This document shows, in pieces, positions 1 through 5,308 of a DNA stretch of 5,484 nucleotides. The notes beneath the pieces are model-generated. The model did not search any database and had not been told where the DNA came from. It saw only the letters and a list, made by a program, of their open reading frames with translations. How positions within the stretch are numbered: position 1 is the first letter of the stretch; every line of letters begins with the position of its first letter. The position numbers were made by a program, and so were the translations under genes. The stretch spans positions 1 through 5,484 of the forward strand of contig JANQGS010000107.1 in assembly GCA_028277195.1 (NCBI GenBank). The letters are read 5' to 3'. Source of the DNA: Candidatus Gastranaerophilales bacterium. Lineage in GTDB: Bacteria; Cyanobacteriota; Vampirovibrionia; Gastranaerophilales; UBA9971.

Positions 1-13
1 TTTTATAGAAATC

Positions 14-34
14 GTGAAGGGCAGAGCCCTTCAC
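14..34. repeat. Perfect 9-bp hairpin with 3-nt loop
   Basis: GTGAAGGGC (14-22) and GCCCTTCAC (26-34) are exact reverse complements around the loop AGA. The stem is GC-rich in an A/T-rich neighbourhood, so it should fold stably in RNA from either strand. No T-run follows it on either strand, so it is not a canonical intrinsic terminator as seen here. It could be the terminator-like end of a gene lying to the left of the window, or one unit of a dispersed intergenic repeat; the second idea needs a genome search. Confidence 0.7.
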
Positions 35-43
35 ACACCTCCT

Positions 44-59
44 GGGTAGGGTGGGCGGG
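44..59 (+). other. Four-tract G-quadruplex motif
   Basis: Four GGG tracts (44-46, 49-51, 53-55, 57-59) are separated by loops of 2, 1 and 1 nt (TA, T, C). Loops this short are known to favour a very stable parallel quadruplex. The motif lies on the + strand, 9 nt after the hairpin at 14-34 and about 120 nt before the first gene start. Such G-density is out of character with the surrounding A/T-rich intergenic DNA. The motif is directly visible; whether it folds or functions is inference. Confidence 0.6.
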
Positions 60-78
60 TGATTTTAAGGAAATTTAT

Positions 79-99
79 GAATTGCTTAATTAGCAATTC
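79..99. repeat. A/T-rich 8-bp inverted repeat
   Basis: GAATTGCT (79-86) and AGCAATTC (92-99) are perfect reverse complements around a 5-nt loop (TAATT). There is no adjacent T-run: the nearest is T126-134, 26 nt further on, too far for an intrinsic terminator. It could be an operator for a dimeric regulator of the gene at 182, or a chance palindrome in A/T-rich DNA. The rest of 60-169 shows nothing else recognisable. Confidence 0.4.
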
Positions 100-169
100 G
101 AGTAACTTATTTTAATAAATTTAAATTTTTTTTTAATTGTCGAATTATCTATACGGCTTCTTCTTAGAG

Positions 170-175
170 TATAAT
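170..175 (+). promoter_or_regulatory. Candidate -10 box (TATAAT) for the gene at 182
   Basis: This is an exact TATAAT hexamer. There is no convincing -35 at 16-18 nt upstream (that region reads about ATCTAT), and no TG extension. If it is used, transcription would start around 182-183, essentially at the ATG, giving a leaderless or nearly leaderless mRNA. The absence of a Shine-Dalgarno before 182 fits that, but the call rests on one hexamer in A/T-rich DNA. Confidence 0.4.
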
Positions 176-181
176 ATCTTT

Positions 182-478
182 ATGATAATAAAAGAGTTTT
201 CAAAATACATTCAAACGTTTAATGCCGATGTTCCGGCAATAATGCTGCTGTCGGACTGGGTAAGGGAAAAAATTTCCAAAAAGCCCGAAAATAACGTGGA
301 TAAAATTATACAAAAAGAAATAGCCTGCATGAAAAACAAAAGAGGGTTCTTTATGCTCATCGGCAGGTCTGACTCGGGCAGGAAACTGCTGGAGGCATTG
401 TATGAATACGCATTGAGCTATGATAACCATAAATTCAGCAAATGGGTTCATAAATTAAAAGCAAGTGACTTTAGATGA
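182..478 (+). CDS. Hypothetical 98-residue protein
   Basis: I do not recognise this protein. From ATG 182 it is a soluble, lysine-rich 98-residue chain starting MIIKEFSKYI, with no membrane segment, signal peptide, cysteine cluster or known catalytic motif. It looks mostly helical, with a basic C-terminus (KWVHKLKASDFR). The reading frame extends upstream to a TTG at 137, but the extra 15 residues would span the TATAAT box at 170-175, so I prefer ATG 182. Neither start has a good Shine-Dalgarno. The stop lies 16 nt before the SPFH gene, with that gene's ribosome site touching the stop codon, so the two are probably co-transcribed and end at the terminator near 1380. The reverse-strand open frame over 200-451 is better explained as a shadow. 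That this is a real gene is likely from its placement and spacing; its function is unknown. Confidence 0.65.
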   Translation: MIIKEFSKYIQTFNADVPAIMLLSDWVREKISKKPENNVDKIIQKEIACMKNKRGFFMLIGRSDSGRKLLEALYEYALSYDNHKFSKWVHKLKASDFR

Positions 479-479
479 A

Positions 480-484
480 AGGAG
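480..484 (+). promoter_or_regulatory. Shine-Dalgarno that fixes the SPFH gene start
   Basis: AGGAG within AAAGGAGAG (478-486) lies 10 nt before ATG 495. The same frame could begin at GTG 465, but that codon lies inside the preceding gene and has no ribosome site, so 495 is the supported start. Confidence 0.8.
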
Positions 485-494
485 AGAACGAATT

Positions 495-1370
495 ATGCGA
501 AATGAAAACATCGTAAACCTGGATTTTAAGCCGGGCAAGTTCAAAGGACTGTCAGTAGGGCTTATTGCAATTATTTTTATTGCGATTATGTTTCTTTCAC
601 AGGCAATCCTGGTAGTAGACGCGGGGAAAAGAGCCATAATAATGAACAGGGTTAGCGGTATGGAAAAAAGAGTGCTGGGAGAAGGCATGCACATTCTTAT
701 CCCCGGTATTCAAATGCCGACTACCTACAGTGTAAGAACTCAAACATATACAATGGCTACCGGTGACGGAAGGAACGCAATAAGGTCAGATGACGCGCTG
801 GTTTCACTTACTTCTGACGGGCAGAAAATTGCCATGGACATGTCAGTCAGGTATAACTTAATGCCTGATAATGTATGGAAACTTCACCAGACAGTAGGCC
901 GGGATTATGAACAAAAAATTATAAGGCCCGAAGTCAGGAGCGTAGCGAGAAATACAGTTGCCCAATACCCGGTACTGGGCGTTTATTCTGAAAAAAGGCT
1001 TGAAATACAAAACCTCATACAGGAAAACCTGAAAAAAAGCCTGGCTAACTATAATATTAATCTTAGCGAAGTGCTCATAAGAAACGTCAAGTTCTCGGAA
1101 GAATTTGCAAAAGCAATTGAAATGAAGCAGGTTGCGCTCCAGGAAGCAGAGAGAATGAAATATATCCTGGAAAAGCAAAGACAGGAAAAGGAAAGGAAAA
1201 TCATTGAAGCAGAGGGCGAAGCCCAGGCAATCAGGGAAAAAGGCGCTGCATTAAAAGCTAACCCGCTGCTTATCCAGTATGAATATGTACAAAAACTGAC
1301 TCCCGGGATTAAAACAGTGGTTACTGACCAGACATCTATCATGAATTTTCCCGAGGACTTGTTAAAGTAA
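495..1370 (+). CDS. Prohibitin/stomatin-type SPFH (Band 7) membrane protein
   Basis: This is a 291-residue SPFH/Band 7 protein. In order: a short polar N-terminus, one hydrophobic anchor at about residues 19-41, an SPFH core beginning VDAGKRAII (42-50) and GEGMHILIPGIQ (62-73) and running to about residue 205, a charged helical coiled-coil at about 209-252 rich in E/K/R/A/Q, and a C-terminal tail ending NFPEDLLK. This order and length match bacterial prohibitin-like proteins, which form large ring or cage assemblies on the membrane, organise lipid domains, and in the HflK/HflC and prohibitin branches modulate the FtsH protease. There is no NfeD-type partner or HflK/HflC pair beside it, so a specific HflC name is not justified. 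It sits 16 nt after the small hypothetical gene and ends 9 nt before a strong terminator. The family assignment is secure; which protease or lipid domain it serves here is unknown. Confidence 0.92.
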   Translation: MRNENIVNLDFKPGKFKGLSVGLIAIIFIAIMFLSQAILVVDAGKRAIIMNRVSGMEKRVLGEGMHILIPGIQMPTTYSVRTQTYTMATGDGRNAIRSDDALVSLTSDGQKIAMDMSVRYNLMPDNVWKLHQTVGRDYEQKIIRPEVRSVARNTVAQYPVLGVYSEKRLEIQNLIQENLKKSLANYNINLSEVLIRNVKFSEEFAKAIEMKQVALQEAERMKYILEKQRQEKERKIIEAEGEAQAIREKGAALKANPLLIQYEYVQKLTPGIKTVVTDQTSIMNFPEDLLK

Positions 1371-1379
1371 CACTTACAC

Positions 1380-1414
1380 GTAAGGAAAGGGCCCTCCCTT
1401 TCCTTACTTTTATT
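1380..1414 (+). terminator. Strong intrinsic terminator after the SPFH gene
   Basis: A perfect 12-bp stem, GTAAGGAAAGGG (1380-1391) with CCCTTTCCTTAC (1396-1407), closes a 4-nt loop and is followed directly by TTTTATT (1408-1414). It starts 9 nt after the SPFH stop codon. The left flank has no A-run, so it appears to act on the + strand only. It should end the 182-1370 transcript, although the next gene starts only 20 nt beyond the T-run. Confidence 0.85.
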
Positions 1415-1434
1415 AAAAAAGAGAAAGAATACAC

Positions 1435-2403
1435 ATGACAAGAGTTTTTTTCCTGTGTCCTGATAATAATAGCGCGGTAGGCGGAATTAAAAAGATTTAT
1501 GATAACGTTGATATCCTGAATAAAAACGGGATTGAAGCCTATGTAGTGCACTCAAAAGCAGGGTTCAGGTGCACATGGTTTGAAAACACCACCAGGGTAG
1601 TATATGACAGCAACCTGGGCACTATAACCCTGAGCGATATATTCGTTTTCCCCGAGATTTACGGCCCGCAAATGGGTGACCTGCTAAAAGGCGTTAAAAA
1701 AGTAATATTTAACCAGAACTGCTACTATACATTTAAAGGATATGACATAAACCCCCGGAACAAACTCACTCCGTATACCCACCCCGATATTGTCGGGGCA
1801 ATAGTGGTCTCAGAGGACAGCAAGCAGTATTTAAATTATGCTTTTCCCGATTTAAAGGTCTACAGGATTCATAATTCCATTAACACTGAAATATTTAAGT
1901 ACTCAGAGGAAAAAAAGAAGCAAATATGCTTTATGCCCAGAAAGCACCCGGACGAGGCCCTGCAGGTATTAAACATTCTAAAGTTCAGGGGAGTGCTGGA
2001 TGAGTTCACGATTATACCCATTGATAACATGAGCGAGGCGGAGGTTGCGCGGGTATTAAGCGAGTCGTTGATTTTCCTTAATTTCGGCTATCCCGAGGGC
2101 AACCCGCTCCCGCCTTTAGAGGCGCATTTATCAGGCTGTATACTGGTCGGTTATCACGGTTTTGGGGGCAGGGAATATGTAAACGGGGAGTTTGCCTATC
2201 CTGTAGGCATAGCGGACATCGTAGGGTTTGCAAGGACAACCGAGGAGGTAATCAATACCTGGAAAGCCAGTCCTGAAAAGGTATTTGAGCGGGCAAAAAA
2301 GGGCAGGGACTATGCGCTTTTGAACCATTCAAAAGAACGCGAGGAGCAGGATATTGTATCAGCATGGCGTGAAATCCTGAAACCCCGCCCGGTAAAATTT
2401 TAA
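1435..2403 (+). CDS. GT-B glycosyltransferase (GT4-like)
   Basis: This is a 322-residue cytoplasmic glycosyltransferase of GT-B type, somewhat short for the class. The N-terminal half has an opening strand (RVFFLCPD) and a GG loop (AVGGIKK, about residues 14-20) typical of the acceptor-side Rossmann domain, then NQNCYYTF at 93-100. The linker region VYRIHNSIN (142-150) resembles the start of the donor-binding domain. The C-terminal half carries E221-x7-E229 in the sequence PEGNPLPPLEAH, the classic GT4 donor-binding motif, followed by GYHGFGGREYV (239-249). These features predict transfer of a sugar from a nucleotide-sugar with retention of configuration. Donor and acceptor cannot be read from the sequence. 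There is no membrane segment. The ribosome site is weak (GAGAAAG), and no clear promoter lies between the terminator and the ATG. Nearby fliW/csrA makes a flagellin or surface-glycan role conceivable, but this is only inference. Confidence 0.82.
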   Translation: MTRVFFLCPDNNSAVGGIKKIYDNVDILNKNGIEAYVVHSKAGFRCTWFENTTRVVYDSNLGTITLSDIFVFPEIYGPQMGDLLKGVKKVIFNQNCYYTFKGYDINPRNKLTPYTHPDIVGAIVVSEDSKQYLNYAFPDLKVYRIHNSINTEIFKYSEEKKKQICFMPRKHPDEALQVLNILKFRGVLDEFTIIPIDNMSEAEVARVLSESLIFLNFGYPEGNPLPPLEAHLSGCILVGYHGFGGREYVNGEFAYPVGIADIVGFARTTEEVINTWKASPEKVFERAKKGRDYALLNHSKEREEQDIVSAWREILKPRPVKF

Positions 2404-2426
2404 ATTAGTAAACAAGGGCAGTGAAA

Positions 2427-2475
2427 CTCCAAATATTTAGTACACAATAAATAAAAATTATATAAATATTTGGAG
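2427..2475 (+). promoter_or_regulatory. Inverted repeat masking the kinase ribosome site (candidate RNA switch)
   Basis: CTCCAAATATTTA (2427-2439) and TAAATATTTGGAG (2463-2475) are perfect 13-nt reverse complements separated by 23 nt of A/T-rich sequence. The right arm includes the first four bases (2472-2475) of the GGAGG Shine-Dalgarno of the kinase gene. In RNA the left arm would pair CUCC with GGAG and hide the ribosome site in a stem of 3 G-C and 10 A-U pairs. That layout is known from RNA thermometers and other translational switches. As DNA it could instead be an operator. The rest of the 80-nt gap is A/T-rich without a clear promoter. Confidence 0.6.
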
Positions 2476-2476
2476 G
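2472..2476 (+). promoter_or_regulatory. Strong Shine-Dalgarno of the kinase gene, overlapping the hairpin arm
   Basis: GGAGG lies 7 nt before ATG 2484, an optimal spacing, and fixes that start. It is the best ribosome site in the window and is also the one buried by the inverted repeat. It reads GGAGGA, two adjacent GGA triplets, the core that CsrA proteins recognise. Confidence 0.8.
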
Positions 2477-2483
2477 ATTTAAT

Positions 2484-4478
2484 ATGAAGTGGTTCTTGAA
2501 CCTTAAAATATTTCATAAAATTATAATTCTTATAATAATAACAATGTTATTTGAATTGTTAACAGTGGCGGCAACTTATTCCCATAGCATAGAATCAAAG
2601 GAGAAAATGGGTGATATTTATAATAATCACCTGTTATCAGTCCTTCGGCTGAATTATGCAAGTGCCCTGACTCGAGGGATTGAGGCGAATATTTATGAAT
2701 TCGTGCTAATAAAGGATAAAAGCCGTAAAGCCAAACTGGTCATTGATACGGAATTAAAGGCAAAAAAAGTTCTAAATTTAATTTCAGAATATGAAAAGAG
2801 CGAGTTAGTGGCTTTTGAAAAAAAACGTGTTAAAAGACTGCACGAACTCAAAGAGGAAATCAGAACAGTTTACAGAAACATTCTAAAGATGAAAAAAGCA
2901 AATAAAACGGCTGAAGCCCTGAGGTATTTCAGGGAGAACCAGTCAAAACTGGATGATTTTGCCCTATTGCTGAGAGAGCTGGCAGATTTTAACGAGAAAT
3001 TTGCTCTTGAGGTAAAGAATGAACATGCTAAAGATACTGATTTTTTTAATAAGTTTGTGTTTATAAACGTATTAATGGGCCTGGCTGTTTCTTTCGGGGC
3101 AGGATTAATTGTCTCAAAAGCAATTTCAGCCCCGATTTATAATGTTGTACAGGAATTAAAAAAAGATTCTTGTGGGCTTCCTGACTTAAAAGAAATCGGC
3201 AATAACTCAAAACATGAAATACATGACTTAAAACTCGCCTTAAACGATATCATCAAAAATATAAGAAGGATGCTGGAAAGAGAGGTCTTTTTAAGGAACA
3301 TAATAACCATGTCAATAACCTCAAATGATATTAAAGGGGTTCTAAACACAATAGTAACCGAAACAGGCAAGTTTTATAATGCCGACATATGTTTTTTTAA
3401 TAAGTATGACACTATTGAGCAGAATTTTACCGATTATATTGAAGATTATATGGAATACCTTAAGCCGGGCCTTATCGGAAAGATTTCCTGCATTAAGCAT
3501 GACAGGAAAAAGTTTGATATTTTCAGGGAAATAATCATTGAAAACAGGCAGACTTTTTTTGCGGATAATGTTAATACCGCTGAACTTCCCGAGATAACCA
3601 AAACCTTTTTAAGGGAATGCAATATAAAATCATTTGCCATAGCTCCCGTATTTTATGAAGAGACCCCCCTTGGAGCGTTATTTGTGAACTATACCAAATC
3701 CAACAAGAATTTTTCAGAGGAGGAAATAAACCTTCTGGAGTCAAGCGCTAATCAATCGGCAATCGTGATATACCAGGCTAAACTTAACACTGACATTGAG
3801 GCAATGCGGAGGAATTTCACCATAACACTAACTCATGATTTAAGAAGCCCAATTTTTGCGGAACAAAAAGTATTGGAAATGCTTATGAATTCCTTACCGG
3901 ATGAAACCGTAAAAAACTGCCGGGAATATTTTGAAGATATGTATAAAACCAATGAAGAACTGCTTGAAATAATAAATAACCTTCTTTCTGTATATCACTA
4001 TGAATCAGGTAAAGCGGAATTAAAGGTAAAAGAGGAAAGCATTGAAAAGCTGGTTAATTGCAGCGCAAGAGTTTTAAAACCCCTCGTGAAAGACAGGCAA
4101 TGTGAAATTAAAATAGAAATTGAGGAGAACTTACCTTTAGTTTACATAAATAAAAGGGAAGTATGCAGGTTAGTGACTAACCTGGTAAGTAATGCAATAA
4201 AGCATACGCAAAAAGGGACAAAAATAACTATTTCCGCTAAAAAACAGGATAACGATATACTGGTCTCAATTAATGACAATGGCCGGGGAATACCGGAAGC
4301 AGAACAGCGCCATATATTTGAAAAATACCCCGCCCAAAAGAGAAAAATAGGAGCAGGGCTGGGGCTGTATCTTAGCAAGCAAATTGTCGAAGCGCATAAA
4401 GGGAAAATATGGTTTGTATCAGAAGCAGGAAAAGGAACAACTTTTTATTTTACAATACCGATTTCATTACCGGTATAG
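2484..4478 (+). CDS. Membrane sensor histidine kinase with four-helix sensor and GAF domain
   Basis: This is a 664-residue hybrid-free sensor kinase. Two membrane helices (about 10-33 and 191-211) flank an extracytoplasmic helical region of about 155 residues rich in charged heptads, like the four-helix-bundle sensors of chemoreceptors. A short HAMP-like linker starting ISAPI (214-218) follows, then a GAF-type domain (about 275-428), a HisKA dimerisation helix with phospho-acceptor H451 in THDLRSP, and a complete HATPase domain: N box NLVSNAIKH (566-574, key N570), G1 DNGRGIP (598-604), G2 GAGLGL (623-628) and GKGTTF (649-654). All catalytic residues are present, so it should autophosphorylate. 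There is no receiver domain and no response regulator next to it, so the partner lies elsewhere. The ligand is unknown; the GAF domain lacks an obvious chromophore or haem motif that I can name. Translation probably depends on the leader hairpin at 2427-2475. The kinase assignment is secure; the sensor-fold assignment is moderate. Confidence 0.93.
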   Translation: MKWFLNLKIFHKIIILIIITMLFELLTVAATYSHSIESKEKMGDIYNNHLLSVLRLNYASALTRGIEANIYEFVLIKDKSRKAKLVIDTELKAKKVLNLISEYEKSELVAFEKKRVKRLHELKEEIRTVYRNILKMKKANKTAEALRYFRENQSKLDDFALLLRELADFNEKFALEVKNEHAKDTDFFNKFVFINVLMGLAVSFGAGLIVSKAISAPIYNVVQELKKDSCGLPDLKEIGNNSKHEIHDLKLALNDIIKNIRRMLEREVFLRNIITMSITSNDIKGVLNTIVTETGKFYNADICFFNKYDTIEQNFTDYIEDYMEYLKPGLIGKISCIKHDRKKFDIFREIIIENRQTFFADNVNTAELPEITKTFLRECNIKSFAIAPVFYEETPLGALFVNYTKSNKNFSEEEINLLESSANQSAIVIYQAKLNTDIEAMRRNFTITLTHDLRSPIFAEQKVLEMLMNSLPDETVKNCREYFEDMYKTNEELLEIINNLLSVYHYESGKAELKVKEESIEKLVNCSARVLKPLVKDRQCEIKIEIEENLPLVYINKREVCRLVTNLVSNAIKHTQKGTKITISAKKQDNDILVSINDNGRGIPEAEQRHIFEKYPAQKRKIGAGLGLYLSKQIVEAHKGKIWFVSEAGKGTTFYFTIPISLPV

Positions 4479-4514
4479 GAACAGGGTAGAGGAAAAAGTA
4501 ATAGCCCTTTACTT

Positions 4515-4520
4515 TATAAT
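4515..4520 (+). promoter_or_regulatory. Candidate -10 box (TATAAT) for the fliW-csrA unit
   Basis: This is an exact TATAAT in the 87-nt gap between the kinase and fliW, which would give a leader of roughly 39 nt. The region 16-18 nt upstream (about GAAAAA) is not a sigma-70 -35, and I see no clear flagellar sigma-28 pattern. The fliW ribosome site is a modest GGGA (4554-4557), 8 nt before the ATG. No terminator follows the kinase, so read-through from the kinase is an alternative. Confidence 0.35.
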
Positions 4521-4565
4521 GTGCTTTAATAGTTATTACAAAAGATATTTTTTGGGAATAATTTT

Positions 4566-5015
4566 ATGAAGATAACCACCAGCAGATTTGGAGAAGTTGA
4601 AGTAGACGATAACCTTGTATTTGAATTTATTGAACCTATTTTAGGATATGACCGGCTGAAAAAATTTGTCCTCATTGATAATTCACCGGAATCACCCTTT
4701 AAATGGCTACAATCAGCCGAGGATGAAAATGTCGCGTTTCCGGTTACATTCCCGGCTTACTTTGGCATAGACTACCAGTTCACCATACCGGAGGAAAAAG
4801 CCAAAAAACTCGACGCAAAGGAAACCGAAAACATAGTTTCCTTTAATATCGTATGCATACCGCAGGGAAACGCCCGGGAAGCCACTATAAACCTGGTAGG
4901 ACCAATCGTGATAAATATAGAGAATAAAAGCGGCCTGCAGCTTGTGCTCACAGACACAAAATACGGCATAAAACACAGGATTTTTGATGAGGATAAAGCA
5001 AAATGCTCGTCTTAA
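4566..5015 (+). CDS. fliW: Flagellar assembly factor FliW
   Basis: This is a 149-residue protein, the usual FliW length, with the family's conserved features in order: an N-terminal strand pattern TSRFGEVEVDD (5-15), the central LGYDRLKKFVLID (26-38), the WLQSAEDENVAFPVTFP block (48-64), and the late IVCIPQGNAREATINLVGPIVIN region (about 94-117). In characterised systems FliW binds flagellin. When flagellin is exported, free FliW binds CsrA non-competitively and relieves its repression of flagellin translation. The gene overlaps csrA by 13 nt, the normal arrangement of this partner switch, and predicts stoichiometric, coupled synthesis. No flagellin gene is in the window, so its flagellin partner must lie elsewhere. 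Start ATG 4566 has a modest GGGA 8 nt upstream and gives the conserved MKITTSRFG beginning. Confidence 0.95.
   Translation: MKITTSRFGEVEVDDNLVFEFIEPILGYDRLKKFVLIDNSPESPFKWLQSAEDENVAFPVTFPAYFGIDYQFTIPEEKAKKLDAKETENIVSFNIVCIPQGNAREATINLVGPIVINIENKSGLQLVLTDTKYGIKHRIFDEDKAKCSS
4989..4993 (+). promoter_or_regulatory. Shine-Dalgarno of csrA inside fliW
   Basis: GAGGA lies 9 nt before ATG 5003, inside the last codons of fliW. It supports the csrA start and allows both independent and coupled initiation. It contains one GGA triplet, so autogenous binding by CsrA is possible but not shown. Confidence 0.65.
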
Positions 5016-5308
5016 CAAGAAAAAAAGGACAAAAACTCGTAATAAACGATAATATTGAAATCACCGTGCTGGAAACCAGGGGCGAATCAGTAAAAATAGG
5101 CATAAAAGCCCCCAGGGAAGTATCTATTTTCAGGGAGGAAATTTACGAGGAGATTAAAAAGGCGAACGAGCAGGCGCAAAAAGAAATGGCTGCGGCTGAT
5201 TTAGACCGGCTAATGGGCATTAAGGGCATAAAAAAAGATATGCCCGATGACTATATGAGTAAAATTCAATCCTTTACAAATAAATTAAAAACTGATGAAA
5301 AAAAATGA
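5003..5308 (+). CDS. csrA: Carbon storage/translation regulator CsrA, long form
   Basis: CsrA is a dimeric RNA-binding protein that blocks or remodels mRNA leaders at GGA motifs. The core (residues 1 to about 58) is clear: MLVLTRKKGQKLVI, IKIGIKAP-like strands (31-37) and REVSIFREEIYEEI (38-51), including L4, R6 and R44, which match the RNA-contact positions of the family. N55 aligns with the Bacillus subtilis CsrA residue that, from memory, is needed for FliW binding, consistent with the adjacent fliW. The protein has 101 residues against about 61 in E. coli and 74 in B. subtilis. The extra C-terminal part (about 60-101) is helical and charged (LDRLMGIKGIKKDMPDDY, ending KTDEKK) and I do not recognise it. 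The gene overlaps fliW by 13 nt and the next gene by 14 nt. CsrA identity is secure; the role of the tail is unknown. Confidence 0.95.
   Translation: MLVLTRKKGQKLVINDNIEITVLETRGESVKIGIKAPREVSIFREEIYEEIKKANEQAQKEMAAADLDRLMGIKGIKKDMPDDYMSKIQSFTNKLKTDEKK

Noticed and set aside
31..114. Short reverse-strand frame ending TRPPYPGGV just before the 14-34 hairpin, which could look like a gene end plus terminator
   Set aside because: The frame is closed about 25 codons upstream by a stop, has no ATG and no ribosome site, and the hairpin is not followed by a T-run on that strand.
200..451. Reverse-strand open frame opposite the 98-residue gene
   Set aside because: No ribosome site, cysteine/phenylalanine-rich composition typical of antisense shadows, and the + strand frame has operon-like spacing with the next gene.
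1782..1798. Hairpin CCCCGA / TCGGGG inside the glycosyltransferase gene
   Set aside because: Only 6 bp, fully explained by the codons for HPDIVGA, and no T-run follows.
4498..4539. GTAATA / TATTAC inverted repeat in the fliW leader
   Set aside because: Six A/T-rich base pairs across a 30-nt loop is expected by chance and does not touch the ribosome site.
4384..4569. 61-codon + strand frame spanning the kinase end and the fliW leader
   Set aside because: Most of it lies out of frame in the conserved kinase G2/G3 region, it has no ribosome site, and its product resembles nothing; it overlaps the fliW start only by chance.
4713..5018. Reverse-strand open frames across fliW
   Set aside because: fliW is unmistakable on the + strand; these are shadows with Phe/Tyr/Cys-rich translations and no initiation signals.
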